Positions 14,890 to 24,059 are shown, counted from the first letter of the stretch. The stretch: 24,415 nt of DNA from DATHWB01 sp040905965 (GCA_040905965.1 JBBDQP010000081.1:1-24415), one strand, 5' to 3'. Translations and numbers: made by a program. Notes: generated by a model not told the origin, from the letters alone.

Positions 14890-14905
14890 AGCGGACTCCC
14901 GATGA
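14867..14905 (+). CDS. Possible leader peptide ORF (12 codons) coupled to the SorC regulator
   Basis: GTG at 14867 opens VKISHVCEADSR and its TGA overlaps the regulator ATG as ATGA. It begins 7 nt after a TAGCCT -10, the same arrangement as full genes in this window. The regulator ATG lacks a Shine-Dalgarno sequence, so translation may depend on this ORF. Alternatively the regulator mRNA has a 35-nt leader and the ORF is chance. The peptide has no recognisable run of regulatory codons apart from one Cys. Confidence 0.35.
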   Translation: MKISHVCEADSR

Positions 14906-15804
14906 CGACCGTCGATCGTCGGGTACGGCTCGCCGAAGCCGCCGAGCGGTACTACGTCGATGGCTGGAATCAGGATCAGGTGGCCACCCACCTCGGCACC
15001 AGCCGGTCCAACGTGTCTCGCCTGTTGGAGGTCGCACGCGCCGAAGGGATCGTACGGTTCGTCATCGACCATCCTCTCCGGCGGGCGGCCTCGCTCGAAC
15101 GCGCCATGCGTGCCCACGCGCCCAACCTCGACATCCGAGTGATCGATGGTGACGGCATCGAACTCGTCGGACGCGCCGGCGCCGGATGGCTCGTCGAGCA
15201 CCTCGACGGCGCCAAGAGAATCGCGATTGGCTGGGGACGGACCGTCGCCACGGTGATCGACCATGTGAGCGTCATGGAGCGTCACGATGTCGAGATCGTC
15301 CAGGTTGGTGGCGACCTCACGATGGCTCCCGCGCCCTCCGGTCACGAGCTCGTCCGCCATCTCGCCGACGCCCTCGGGGGCAGTCATCGCTTCCTCCACG
15401 CACCTGCCGTCGTCGAAGACGCCGCCACCGCCAAACGCCTCCGTTCCGAACGGCGCATCGCCGAGGAGCTCGACCGAGCACGCCAGGCGGACATCGCACT
15501 CGTCGGGATCGGCGTGCCCAGACACAACTTCGCGGAGAGCGCCGGGGTCCCTCCCGAGGCAGCTGCTGCCATCGCCACCAGGCTCATCGACGACTCCGGT
15601 ACCGAAGTGACCGGCCCCCTTCGAGATCGCGTCATCGCCATCGACCTCGCCGACCTGGCCTCGATCCCCTCCGTCCTCGGCGTCGCCGCAGGGACCGGGA
15701 AGGCAAGGGCAGTCGTCGCCGCCGCCAGGTCGGGGATCTTCGACACGCTCATATGCGACCGGGCGGCCGCCCTCAGCGCAGTCGACCATTGGAAGGGACC
15801 ATGA
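14902..15804 (+). CDS. SorC-family transcriptional regulator
   Basis: A 300-residue regulator with an N-terminal helix-turn-helix (about 8-52: AEAAERYYVDGWNQDQVATHLGTSRSNVSRLLEVARAEGIV). The C-terminal domain is of sugar-binding SorC type, which in this family senses phosphorylated metabolites (AIGWGRTVATVI near 107-118, VQVGGDLTM, DIALVGIGVP, AAGTGKARAVVAAARSGIFDTLICD). The SRSNVSRLL recognition helix is characteristic. The stop overlaps the E1-alpha ATG (ATGA), so the regulator is the first large gene of the operon it most likely controls. In related loci such regulators govern sugar, polyol or acetoin use. The inducer is unknown. Confidence 0.92.
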   Translation: MTTVDRRVRLAEAAERYYVDGWNQDQVATHLGTSRSNVSRLLEVARAEGIVRFVIDHPLRRAASLERAMRAHAPNLDIRVIDGDGIELVGRAGAGWLVEHLDGAKRIAIGWGRTVATVIDHVSVMERHDVEIVQVGGDLTMAPAPSGHELVRHLADALGGSHRFLHAPAVVEDAATAKRLRSERRIAEELDRARQADIALVGIGVPRHNFAESAGVPPEAAAAIATRLIDDSGTEVTGPLRDRVIAIDLADLASIPSVLGVAAGTGKARAVVAAARSGIFDTLICDRAAALSAVDHWKGP

Positions 15805-16775
15805 CTCGACGCGACCCCCGAAGCCCCGAGCAGGCGGGTGATGTTCTCGCCACGATGTGGACGATCCGCCGATTCGAGGAAGGTGTGGAGGAACTGTTCT
15901 CCTACGACCTCCTCCACGGCACCATGCATCTGTCGATCGGCCAGGAAGCCGTCGCCGAAGGCGTGTGCGGCGCGCTGGCGGACGGCGACATCATCACCTC
16001 GACCCATCGTGGACACGGCCACGCTCTCGCCCACGGTGCCGACCCGGAACTGATGTTCGCCGAACTGTTGATGAAAGACACCGGCTACTGCAGGGGTCGG
16101 GGCGGGTCGATGCACATCGCCGACGTGAAGAACGGCAACCTGGGCGCCAACGGCATCGCGGCCGGCTCCATGACGATCGCCAGCGGCGCCGCCCTCACCC
16201 AGGTGATGCGCGCCACCGGCAAGATCGTCACTTGCTTCTTCGGCGACGGCGCCGCCAACGAGGGTTCCTTCCACGAAGCGATCAACCTCGCCACCGTGTG
16301 GGACCTGCCGGTCCTGTTCGTCTGTGAGAACAACCAATACGGGATGTCGATGTCCCACGACAAAGCGACGGCCGGCGGATCAGTGGCAGGACGAGCAGCT
16401 GCCTACGGGATCCCCGGGGTCGAGGTCGACGGCAATGATGTTGCCGAGGTCCACGACGCCACTGCCGACCTCGCCGAGCGTGCTCGCGACGGAGCCGGAC
16501 CGGCCATCCTCGAGGCCGTCACCTATCGCTATCGGGGCCATTCGGAATCCGACCGCGACCTGTACCGCCCCCAGGAAGAGATCGAAGAGTGGCGCTCTTC
16601 GAATGATCCGCTCACCCGATACGAGACGTGGTTGAAGGAGTCCGGAACGCTCTCCGACGAGGCGATCGAATCCGCCAGGGAACAGGCCAAAGACGTGATC
16701 CGGCTGGCGGTGCAAGGGGCGCTCACCGCCCCCGACGTCAACACCGGAGATCTGGAGGGAGCGGCATATGCCTGA
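15801..16775 (+). CDS. 2-oxoacid/acetoin dehydrogenase E1 component, alpha subunit
   Basis: A 324-residue thiamine diphosphate-dependent subunit that decarboxylates pyruvate, another 2-oxoacid or acetoin and passes the acyl group on to E2. Seen: MHLSIGQEAVAEGV, STHRGHGHALAHG (67-79), GRGGSMHIADV (99-109) and the ThDP-binding motif from GDG (148-150) to NN (177-178). YRYRGHSESDRDLYR is the usual C-terminal loop. The compact size and MHIAD signature resemble acetoin dehydrogenase AcoA more than classical PDH, but the two are hard to separate. All visible ThDP motifs are intact. The start overlaps the regulator gene and the end overlaps E1-beta by 8 bp. Confidence 0.93.
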   Translation: MTRRDPRSPEQAGDVLATMWTIRRFEEGVEELFSYDLLHGTMHLSIGQEAVAEGVCGALADGDIITSTHRGHGHALAHGADPELMFAELLMKDTGYCRGRGGSMHIADVKNGNLGANGIAAGSMTIASGAALTQVMRATGKIVTCFFGDGAANEGSFHEAINLATVWDLPVLFVCENNQYGMSMSHDKATAGGSVAGRAAAYGIPGVEVDGNDVAEVHDATADLAERARDGAGPAILEAVTYRYRGHSESDRDLYRPQEEIEEWRSSNDPLTRYETWLKESGTLSDEAIESAREQAKDVIRLAVQGALTAPDVNTGDLEGAAYA

Positions 16776-17763
16776 GCCCACCACCTACGCCGAGGCGGTG
16801 AATGCAGCGCTGCGGCTACTGCTGTCCGAAGACGATCGCGTGTTCCTCGCCGGACAGGACATCGGGGTCTACGGCGGTGCATTCGGTGTGACCGACGGCC
16901 TCGTCGGAGAGTTCGGCGAGGATCGAGTCCGCGACACTCCGATCTCCGAGGACGCCATCGCCGGACTGGCCGTCGGTGCAGCCATGACCGGCATGCGACC
17001 GATCGTGGAGATCCAATTCTCCGACTTCGTCGTCAACGCTATGGACGCCATCGTGAACCAGGCGGCCAAGCTCCACTTCATGTACGGCGGCCGGGTGGAG
17101 GTGCCGATGGTGATCCGGGCTCCCGGTGGAGGCGGAACCGGTGCGGCCGCCCAGCACAGCCAAAGTCTTGAAGCGTGGTTCGCCCACGTGCCCGGACTGA
17201 AAGTGGTGATGCCGGCCACTGTGCAGGACGCCCACGACCTCCTCCTCGCATCGGTGCTCGACCCGAACCCGGTCATCCACCTGGAGCACAAACTGCTCTA
17301 CAGCACCGAGGGTCCGTTCGAGCCGCGAACAAAGATCGCCGACACTCCGGCGCAGATCGGTGAGGCCGCCATCCTGCGAGAAGGCTCGGATCTGACCATC
17401 GCCGCCTACTCGATCATGGCGATCCGAGCCCTGGAAGCGGCCGGGGTCCTGTCTGACTTCGGAATCGAGGCAGAAGTCATCGACATGCGCACGGTCAAGC
17501 CGCTCGACATGGCCACTGTGCGATCGTCGGTGAAACGCACAGGACGACTCCTGGTCGCCCACGAAGCACCCGCCCCCGTAGGCGTCGGCGCCGAGATCGT
17601 CGCAGGCGTGGTCGAGTCTGACGCCCTCGACTATCTGCTCGCACCCGTTCGGCGAGTGTGCGGGATGGACGTGCCGATGCCCTATGCCCGCGACTTGGAG
17701 CGCAACGTGATCCCGCAAACCGAGAGCGTCGTCGAGGCAGCGAGGGAGTTGATGAAGTCATGA
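16768..17763 (+). CDS. 2-oxoacid/acetoin dehydrogenase E1 component, beta subunit
   Basis: A 331-residue partner of E1-alpha forming the alpha2beta2 ThDP enzyme. Typical segments are TYAEAVNAALRLLLSEDDRVFLAGQDIG, VRDTPISEDAIAGLAVGAAMTGMRPIVEIQFSDF (the Glu in ISED activates ThDP in homologues), PMVIRAPGGGGTGAAAQHSQSLEAWFAHVPGLKVVMP and the C-terminal transketolase-type domain with DMRTVKPLD. Length is standard. The ATG overlaps the E1-alpha stop by 8 bp and has its own GGAGG with 9-nt spacing inside E1-alpha, so it may be well translated independently of coupling. Its stop overlaps the E2 ATG. Confidence 0.94.
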   Translation: MPEPTTYAEAVNAALRLLLSEDDRVFLAGQDIGVYGGAFGVTDGLVGEFGEDRVRDTPISEDAIAGLAVGAAMTGMRPIVEIQFSDFVVNAMDAIVNQAAKLHFMYGGRVEVPMVIRAPGGGGTGAAAQHSQSLEAWFAHVPGLKVVMPATVQDAHDLLLASVLDPNPVIHLEHKLLYSTEGPFEPRTKIADTPAQIGEAAILREGSDLTIAAYSIMAIRALEAAGVLSDFGIEAEVIDMRTVKPLDMATVRSSVKRTGRLLVAHEAPAPVGVGAEIVAGVVESDALDYLLAPVRRVCGMDVPMPYARDLERNVIPQTESVVEAARELMKS

Positions 17764-19279
17764 GCACCCGAGAAATCCGCCTCCCCGCCCTTTCCCCCAC
17801 AATGGAGGAGGTGGTCCTACTCGCGTGGAAGGTGGCTCCCGGTGACACGATCACCGATGGCCAGCCGATCGCCGAGGTCTCGACCGCCTGGGTCGACATG
17901 GACCTGGAGGCGCCGTTCCCTGGCACCATCGTCGAGTTGTTGGTCGGCGCCGGAGACACAGTGGCCCTGGGTCAGACGATCGCAACCCTCGTAACCGACG
18001 ACACGTTCGCCGCGATAGGCCTGAGCGCTGCCAAGTCGGAAGCGTCCCCTCCTGGGCAGGGTGCGGAACCGACCACGGATCCGAGAGGGGGCGTCGGCAT
18101 CGTTGGAGCCTCACCGCCCGCTCGCAAGATGGCCCGTGAGCTCGGTATCGACCTGAGTGTGGTCGAGGCAACCGGCGTACGGGGCCAGGTCACTCCGCTG
18201 GACGTCAAGAGGTATCACGAATTGAGTTCGGTCCCGCAGATGGAGGCCCCGTTGGAAGCCGCTCCTGCCGACACGGCGGTCGCCGCGCCACCGCAGCAGG
18301 CGTCCCCCGTTCCCGACACGACCGACACGGCGCCACCACCGCCAGCCCCCATTCCCGACACCACCAGCACCGCGCCACCACCGCCAGCCCCCGCTCCCGA
18401 CACCACCAGCACCGCGCCACCACCGCCAGCCCCCATTCCCGACACCACCAGCACCGCGCCACCACCGCNNNNNNNNNNNNNNNNNNNNNNNNNNNNNNNN
18501 NNNNNNNNNNNNNNNNNNNNNNNNNNNNNNNNNNNNNNNNNNNNNNNNNNNNNNNNNNNNNNNNNNNNGCGCCACCACCGCCAGCCCCCATTCCCGACAC
18601 CACCAGCACCGCGCCACCACCGCCGGCCCCCGTCTCGGAGGCCAAGCGGATGGCCGTGCGACGGGCAACGGTGGGGATGATGAACCGCACCGCAACCGTT
18701 CCCCAGTTCACGCTATGGCGGACGTTGCAATTGGACACAGCCGCCGCCCACAAGGGCGGAATGGGGTGGACGACCCTGTTGGTCCGATCACTCGCCGCAG
18801 CCCTCGGCGAGCATCCGGAACTCAACGCCCGCTGGGATGACGACGAGCGGCAGCCGGTCCCGTTCTCCGGACGAGCAGTGAGCATTGCGGTCGACCGGCC
18901 CGGCGTGGGGTTGATCGTCGTCACCCTTCCCGACCCATCAGCGATGGATCCGATGGAAGCGGACCGGGCGACACGCGCCCTCATCGACCGGGCACGCGCA
19001 GGAAAGGTCCGACCAGACGACATGGCCCAGGGATCGATCACGCTGTCCGACCTGGGCGCCACGGGGGTCGATCAGTTCAACGCCCTGCTGTTCCCCCCAC
19101 AGGCCGCGACCCTGTCGATCGGTTCGATCCGCCATCGCCCAATCGCAACCAGAGACGGGGGATTGAAAGCGGTGCGCACAGCGGAGGTCGGTCTCACGAT
19201 CGACCATCGAGTCGCCGACCCCGCGGACGGCGCACGCTACCTCGACACCTTCGCACGATTGGTAGAAGCAGGCAGGTAA
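17760..19279 (+). CDS. Dihydrolipoyl acyltransferase (E2) lacking the lipoyl lysine; contains assembly gap
   Basis: A 2-oxoacid dehydrogenase E2-like protein in three parts. Residues 1-80 form a lipoyl-type beta-barrel (REIRLPALSPTMEEV to GQTIATLV). About 115-152 form the E3-binding domain (GASPPARKMARELGIDLSVV, then TGVRGQVTPLDVKRY). After a Pro-rich repeat linker comes the acyltransferase domain from SEAKRMAVRR to the end, with DHRVADPADG, which keeps the catalytic His and Asp although the usual Gly is Pro. The lipoyl hairpin reads EVSTAWVDMDLEAP, so position 44, Lys in EVSTDKVDTE-type homologues, is Trp. No E3 gene is nearby. The 100 N at 18469-18568 interrupt the linker, so the length is uncertain and the two sides appear in different frames only because the placeholder is arbitrary. 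ATG 17760 overlaps the E1-beta stop. Confidence 0.9.
18330..18634 (+). repeat. 42-nt tandem repeat in the E2 linker, interrupted by the gap
   Basis: Units of 42 nt encode APPPPAPxPDTTST (x is Ile or Ala). Three full units lie at 18330-18455, with a partial one running into the gap. One full unit (18569-18610) and the start of another follow it. The units are nearly identical at DNA level, which explains the assembly failure. Confidence 0.93.
18469..18568. other. Assembly gap (100 N) inside the E2 gene
   Basis: Exactly 100 N, a conventional unknown-size placeholder. To keep repeat phase and reading frame, the true missing length should be 29 plus a multiple of 42 bases, if only repeats are missing. 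Confidence 0.95.
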
Positions 19280-19293
19280 GTCCCCCCAGGGAA

Positions 19294-19884
19294 CTAGCCC
19301 CGGCGGGGGCGGAGGTCGTCCACGTCGCGCTGGGTATCGACGTCGCGTGGCGGGAGGGACTCGATCCAGACTTCCTCGACCCACTCCGGATGCGCGTGAA
19401 GCAGACGGCGAGCCCCCTCATCGCCTGACAGCGACATGAGCCGGGGCCACAGATCACGGGAGACCAAGACCGGGTTGCCCGCCGTGTACCGGTATTTGGG
19501 CACCACCGCCAGATGACGGGTCGTCTTCCACGCTTCGATGAGCTTCTCCGGCACCTCTTCGGGGATGTCAGGCTGGTCACCGAGAAAGATGAACGCTGCT
19601 TCCGCCTTCGTCAGCCGGGTGAGTGCGTCGAGACCGACCCGCAGCGACGCGGCCAAGCCTTCCTCCCATTCGGGGTTCTCGATGACGCCGAAGTCGGTGA
19701 GATCCACGCCGGCCATGACCGCATCGAGTTCCGCTCCAAGGACGACCCAGATCTCGTCGACGGGAAAACGCCTGACCTGTTCGAGAACGTGCTGGAGCAA
19801 TGTGGTCGAACCCCACTGCTCCAACTGCTTGGGGCGACCCAGACGGCTGGACCCTCCCGCCGCCAGGACGAGTGCGGCGATCAT
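19294..19884 (-). CDS. MobA/MocA-like molybdenum cofactor nucleotidyltransferase
   Basis: A 196-residue NTP-transferase. The nucleotide-binding signature LVLAAGGSSRLGRPKQL is at about 5-21 and GDQPDIPEEV in the middle supplies the metal-binding Asp. AGNPVLVSRDLWPRLMSLSGDEGARRLL is the C-terminal signature of the MocA/MobA-like group, which joins CMP or GMP to molybdopterin for hydroxylase-type molybdenum enzymes. The ATG at 19884 overlaps the stop of the upstream XdhC-type gene (ATGA) and starts exactly at the first strand of the fold. It is the last gene of the minus-strand maturation operon, 14 bp from the convergent E2 stop. CTP or GTP specificity is not decided. Confidence 0.9.
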   Translation of the reverse strand: MIAALVLAAGGSSRLGRPKQLEQWGSTTLLQHVLEQVRRFPVDEIWVVLGAELDAVMAGVDLTDFGVIENPEWEEGLAASLRVGLDALTRLTKAEAAFIFLGDQPDIPEEVPEKLIEAWKTTRHLAVVPKYRYTAGNPVLVSRDLWPRLMSLSGDEGARRLLHAHPEWVEEVWIESLPPRDVDTQRDVDDLRPRRG

Positions 19885-20645
19885 CCTTCCGCCTTCCCGA
19901 GACGTTGTGGCACGCCGACCAGGTCTGGCTCGGCGTCGGCTCCGTAGCGAACTGCAGTCATCTCCGCCAGGATCGAAACTGCGACCTCCCCCGGGGACTC
20001 GGCGCCGATGTCGACTCCCACCGGACCATGGATCCGGTCGAGCTCTTCGGCGGTCCACCCGGCAGCCGAAAGCCGCTCCCGCCGTGCCGCCGCAGTCTTT
20101 CTGCTGCCCATTGCCCCGATGTAGCGAACAGGGGTTCCGTGGACCATCGGCCAAAGCGGATCCTCGAACCGAGCGTCGTGACTGAGGACGACCACGAACG
20201 TCCGGCGATCGAAGACGAGTTGATCTGCCAGATCCCCCGGCCAACCCACCAGCAACGAGTCCACTCCGGGAAACCGCTCGGCGGTGGTGAAAGCCGGACG
20301 GGCGTCTGACACCGTCACGTGATATCCGAGACGGGCGGCGATCACGGCCAGTTCCTGGGCGATGTGCACCGCCCCGAAGATCAGCAGCCGCGGCCGAGGG
20401 GCGATCACATCGACGAACACCTCGGTCCCGTCGTCATAGCGCAGGGTTGCCGGCTGCTCCCGGTCGATCAGGGCCGTCGCATCCGCAACCACGACATCGG
20501 CGCCCGGAACCGCACCGGCGGTGATGCCGCCCTCGCGGTCGAGAATGGCCGTGGCTCCGAGACCCGCCCCCGCCACCACGGTGAGTTTGGCACCGGAACG
20601 TTCGGTTTCGACGAGGCGCCGCATGGCGTCGAGGATCTCGTTCAC
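19881..20645 (-). CDS. XdhC/CoxI-family protein, Rossmann-domain part
   Basis: About 254 residues. The C-terminal XdhC Rossmann domain is clear: RLLIFGAVHIAQELAVIAARLGYHVTVSDARPAF, YIGAMGSRKTAAARRERL and GPVGVDIGAESPGEVAVSILAEM. The N-terminal 80 residues (GAKLTVVAGAGLGATAILD and following) match the middle part of full-length XdhC. Such proteins bind molybdenum cofactor and help sulfurate and insert it into xanthine dehydrogenase/CO dehydrogenase-type enzymes. GTG 20645 gives a GTGA overlap with the upstream small XdhC gene; GTG 20648 is an equal alternative. The function is normally carried by one longer protein; here it is divided between two adjacent genes. Confidence 0.88.
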   Translation of the reverse strand: MNEILDAMRRLVETERSGAKLTVVAGAGLGATAILDREGGITAGAVPGADVVVADATALIDREQPATLRYDDGTEVFVDVIAPRPRLLIFGAVHIAQELAVIAARLGYHVTVSDARPAFTTAERFPGVDSLLVGWPGDLADQLVFDRRTFVVVLSHDARFEDPLWPMVHGTPVRYIGAMGSRKTAAARRERLSAAGWTAEELDRIHGPVGVDIGAESPGEVAVSILAEMTAVRYGADAEPDLVGVPQRLGKAEG

Positions 20646-20950
20646 CACGGTTCGATGACAACGGCGATGCTGCCGCCGCACGCAAGACCGACCTCGAAGG
20701 CATCGTCGTCGGCGATCCCGTAGGTGACGACCTTCGTCTCACCCGTCTCCAGGACAGTCTGGGCGTGCAGGAAGACGTCGTTCTCGACACAGCCGCCCGA
20801 CACCGAACCCTCCATGTCGCCGCTCGAGCTGACCAGGAACTTGGATCCGACCGGACGCGGGGCAGAGCCGCTCACCTTCGCCACGGTGGCGACAGCAACG
20901 GTCTTTCCTTCGGCGACCCAGCGATCCCGGGTCTCGAGTGCATCCCTCAT
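20642..20950 (-). CDS. Small XdhC/CoxI N-domain protein
   Basis: A 102-residue protein that is essentially one XdhC_CoxI domain. GKTVAVATVAKVSGSAPRPVGSKFLV is followed by GSVSGGCVENDV, with the conserved Cys, and later GLACGGSIAVVIEPW. In whole XdhC proteins this region precedes the Rossmann domain and contributes to cofactor binding. The ATG overlaps the VWA gene stop (ATGA), and its own stop overlaps the next GTG, so all four genes here are translationally linked. It probably works together with the Rossmann-domain partner as a split chaperone. Confidence 0.87.
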   Translation of the reverse strand: MRDALETRDRWVAEGKTVAVATVAKVSGSAPRPVGSKFLVSSSGDMEGSVSGGCVENDVFLHAQTVLETGETKVVTYGIADDDAFEVGLACGGSIAVVIEPW

Positions 20951-22032
20951 CGGCGTCCTCGGATCGTGCCCACCGACTCTAGGAGCCGGACCAGGGTTCT
21001 GAGATCGCGCAGGTTCCCGGCGGCCAGGAAATCGTCGATGAACGGCAAGGCAGCCTGCATCCCGCGGGTGTCCGGTGCGAATCCGTCCCGTCCGGCGAGA
21101 GGGTTCAGCCACACGGTTCGGTAGACCGTGCGCTGCAGACGATCCATCTCTGCGGCCAACAGGTCCGGATCGCCCCTGTCCCAGCCGTCGGAGATGACGA
21201 TCGCAACCGGGGAACCGCGGCTGACACGGCGAGACCAGTCACGGTTGAAGGTGTGAAGCGACTCACCGATCTGCGTTCCGCCCGACCAGTCGTGGACGTG
21301 GTCGGCGACCGACGCGATGGCATCGGCCGGATTCCGACGTGACAGTTCCCTGGTGATCCGCGTGAGACGAGTCGAGAACACGAACGCCTCGACCCGTCCG
21401 AACCGGTCACGGGCGGCGTGAGTGAAGTAGAGGAGCATCTCGGCGTACTGCTCCATCGAGCCTGACACGTCGGCGATCACGATCACCGGACGCTTCCGAA
21501 CCGTGCGGGCGGTCATCGAGAGCGCGAGCATGTCGCCACCCGCCCCGACGGCCGCCCGCAGCGAACGACGCAGATCGGGCACATCGCCGGTCTTCAGAGG
21601 CGCCCGGCGCCGGGCCCGAACCAGGGCAGGGTTCCAGACCATCTGGGCGATCATCGTCTTGACCTGGCGCGCTTCCTCGTCGCTGAGAAGCGAGAAGTCC
21701 TTGTCGGCGAGCCGCTCGACCGCGCTCGCACCGCGTGCCACCGAAAGATCCTCGGTGTCACCGTCGCCTTCACCGGGCGCACTGCCCTGATCGATCGCCC
21801 AGGTCCGGGGGGGCGCACTCTCCGTAAAGCCCATCCCAGGCCCGTCCTCGCCTCGGAAGAAGCGCACGAAGACACGGTCGAAGATCGACACCTGATCCCG
21901 CGAGGTGATCGTGAGTCCGCGGAATGCCCAATAGACGTCCTCGGCCGATCCGGCCCCGACCTGTTCGAGGGCAGCGACCAGGTCGTTGGCGATGGTGGGG
22001 GGCACCGGGATTCCCCCTTCGCGCAGCGCCCG
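20947..22032 (-). CDS. CoxE-type VWA domain protein, N-terminus lost in assembly gap
   Basis: 361 residues are visible. The N-terminal helical region (RALREGGIPVPPTIANDLVAALEQVG, then AEDVYWAFRGLTITSRDQVSIFDRVFVRFF) and the C-terminal von Willebrand A domain with MIDAS motif DVSGSM, THAARDRFGRVEAFVFSTRLTRIT, GGTQIGESL and VISDGWDRGD match CoxE. CoxE works with a MoxR-type ATPase (CoxD) in metal-centre maturation of CO dehydrogenase-like molybdenum enzymes. By comparison with homologues only about 10-20 residues, including the start codon, are missing in the adjacent run of N. An acidic linker (GEGDGDTEDLS) separates the two parts. The stop overlaps the small XdhC gene. Confidence 0.9.
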   Translation of the reverse strand, partial: RALREGGIPVPPTIANDLVAALEQVGAGSAEDVYWAFRGLTITSRDQVSIFDRVFVRFFRGEDGPGMGFTESAPPRTWAIDQGSAPGEGDGDTEDLSVARGASAVERLADKDFSLLSDEEARQVKTMIAQMVWNPALVRARRRAPLKTGDVPDLRRSLRAAVGAGGDMLALSMTARTVRKRPVIVIADVSGSMEQYAEMLLYFTHAARDRFGRVEAFVFSTRLTRITRELSRRNPADAIASVADHVHDWSGGTQIGESLHTFNRDWSRRVSRGSPVAIVISDGWDRGDPDLLAAEMDRLQRTVYRTVWLNPLAGRDGFAPDTRGMQAALPFIDDFLAAGNLRDLRTLVRLLESVGTIRGRR

Positions 22033-22132
22033 NNNNNNNNNNNNNNNNNNNNNNNNNNNNNNNNNNNNNNNNNNNNNNNNNNNNNNNNNNNNNNNNNNNN
22101 NNNNNNNNNNNNNNNNNNNNNNNNNNNNNNNN
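22033..22132. other. Assembly gap (100 N) between the M15-like and VWA genes
   Basis: Exactly 100 N, a placeholder of unknown true length. It hides the C-terminus of the M15-like protein and the start of the VWA protein. The two happen to share a frame across the N, which should not be read as a fusion. Confidence 0.95.
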
Positions 22133-23133
22133 AGCGTCGTCTCGGCCCCGAAGCCGTTCGTGGACGGGTTGAAGTCGATGGCGATACCCCACGAATGTCG
22201 CGACAGCGCGAAACCGCGATCCAGGTCCCCACCGCGGGCCAGCCGGGCGTTGTAGCAACCACCTGCCAGTTGGAAGTCTTCGGAGTCGATCTCGTCAGCG
22301 AGACCCGACGCCTCCAACTCCGCCAAGGCACCCTCGATATAGGGCATGACAAGGCGGTGACATCGGAATTGGCCGAGCCGCGGCAGCACCACGGTGACGA
22401 TGTTCGCCTCGAACCAGACGTCATCGGTCTCGATGTTGTCCGTGTTGGTCTCGGCGAAGGAAAACTCCCCGAAACGCTCCTTGACCTGGACCAACGGAAG
22501 CACCCAGTCCATGAACGGCTCCCGCTCGGAACCCGGTCCACTCACCCGGACGGGGGCATCGCCCAACACCGCGCTGGTGAGAAGATCGACCAGAGTCGTG
22601 TTCACACCCCACATGACGGCACGGCTCGGACGGTCGATCCCGAGCGTGGTCGCGACATCCGTGCCAAACAGCAGCTCGGTCCATCCGATCGCGGGGTCCG
22701 GGACGACCGCTGAGATCGGGAACGTGTGGATCGTCCCGTTCCACGCCTCGAGAGTGACCTCGTCCCCCGGCTGCGCTCCGCGCAGCGCGGCGGTGGCCTC
22801 TGACATGATGATCCCCCGAGCGAGGGCACCGGAGATGTCGGGACCGAGCAACGGCGCAGACCCGACCGGATCGACCGCGGTGAAAGACATCGGAACAGCG
22901 AAGCCAGGGGCGAATGATTGGACCGTCGCGTCACCCCGGCTGACTGCCAGCATGCGAATGGTTCCCGACTGCATCACAGTGGGCTCGACTCCCAACACCA
23001 CCGACATCGTGTCGAGCGCCGCGAGAGTCCTGTCCGACAACCCACCCGACTCCGAGATGGTCACCTCCGCAAGATCGTTCTCCCAGGCGGACGCGGGCAA
23101 CGCGAAGAACAGTGCCCCCGTCAGCACCGCCAA
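22133..23133 (-). CDS. Secreted M15-like peptidase, 3' end lost in assembly gap, start uncertain
   Basis: About 333 residues are visible. A hydrophobic stretch ending ALFFALPASA is a signal peptide with an A-x-A cleavage site. After a region I do not recognise (about 200 residues, with QPGDEVTLEAWNGT and VRVSGPGSE) comes WFEANIVTVVLPRLGQFRCHRLVMPYIEGALAELEASGL, then SRHSWGIAIDFNPSTNGFG. SxHxxGxAxD is the zinc-binding signature of M15/VanY-type carboxypeptidases and L-Ala-D-Glu peptidases, which cut cell-wall peptides. The last metal His would be in the gap. No ATG, GTG or TTG precedes the signal's hydrophobic core in frame; I marked TTG 23133, with GTG 23127 or a CTG at 23148 overlapping the MoxR stop (CTGA) as alternatives. 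Its place between moxR and coxE genes is unusual. Confidence 0.72.
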
Positions 23134-23144
23134 GGATCCGAGTA

Positions 23145-24017
<873 letters not shown>

Positions 24018-24024
24018 CCGCGGC

Positions 24025-24030
24025 AGGTTA
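24025..24030 (-). promoter_or_regulatory. Candidate leaderless promoter (-10) for the moxR operon
   Basis: TAACCT on the minus strand is followed by exactly 7 nt and the MoxR ATG. GGGAGGAG-like purine-rich sequence overlaps on the opposite strand and is not a Shine-Dalgarno site for this gene. Confidence 0.5.
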
Positions 24031-24059
24031 CCGGGAGGAGCCCCAATCCCACACCCGGG

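Noticed and set aside
18469..18650. Apparent frameshift in the E2 gene between the linker and the catalytic domain.
   Set aside because: The two halves are out of frame only because exactly 100 N were inserted. Repeat phase on both sides restores one frame for a gap of 29 plus 42k bases.
19280..19310. GC-rich inverted sequence between the E2 stop and the MobA-like stop, considered as a terminator.
   Set aside because: The stem is short with a loop of about 3 nt and no T tract on either strand.
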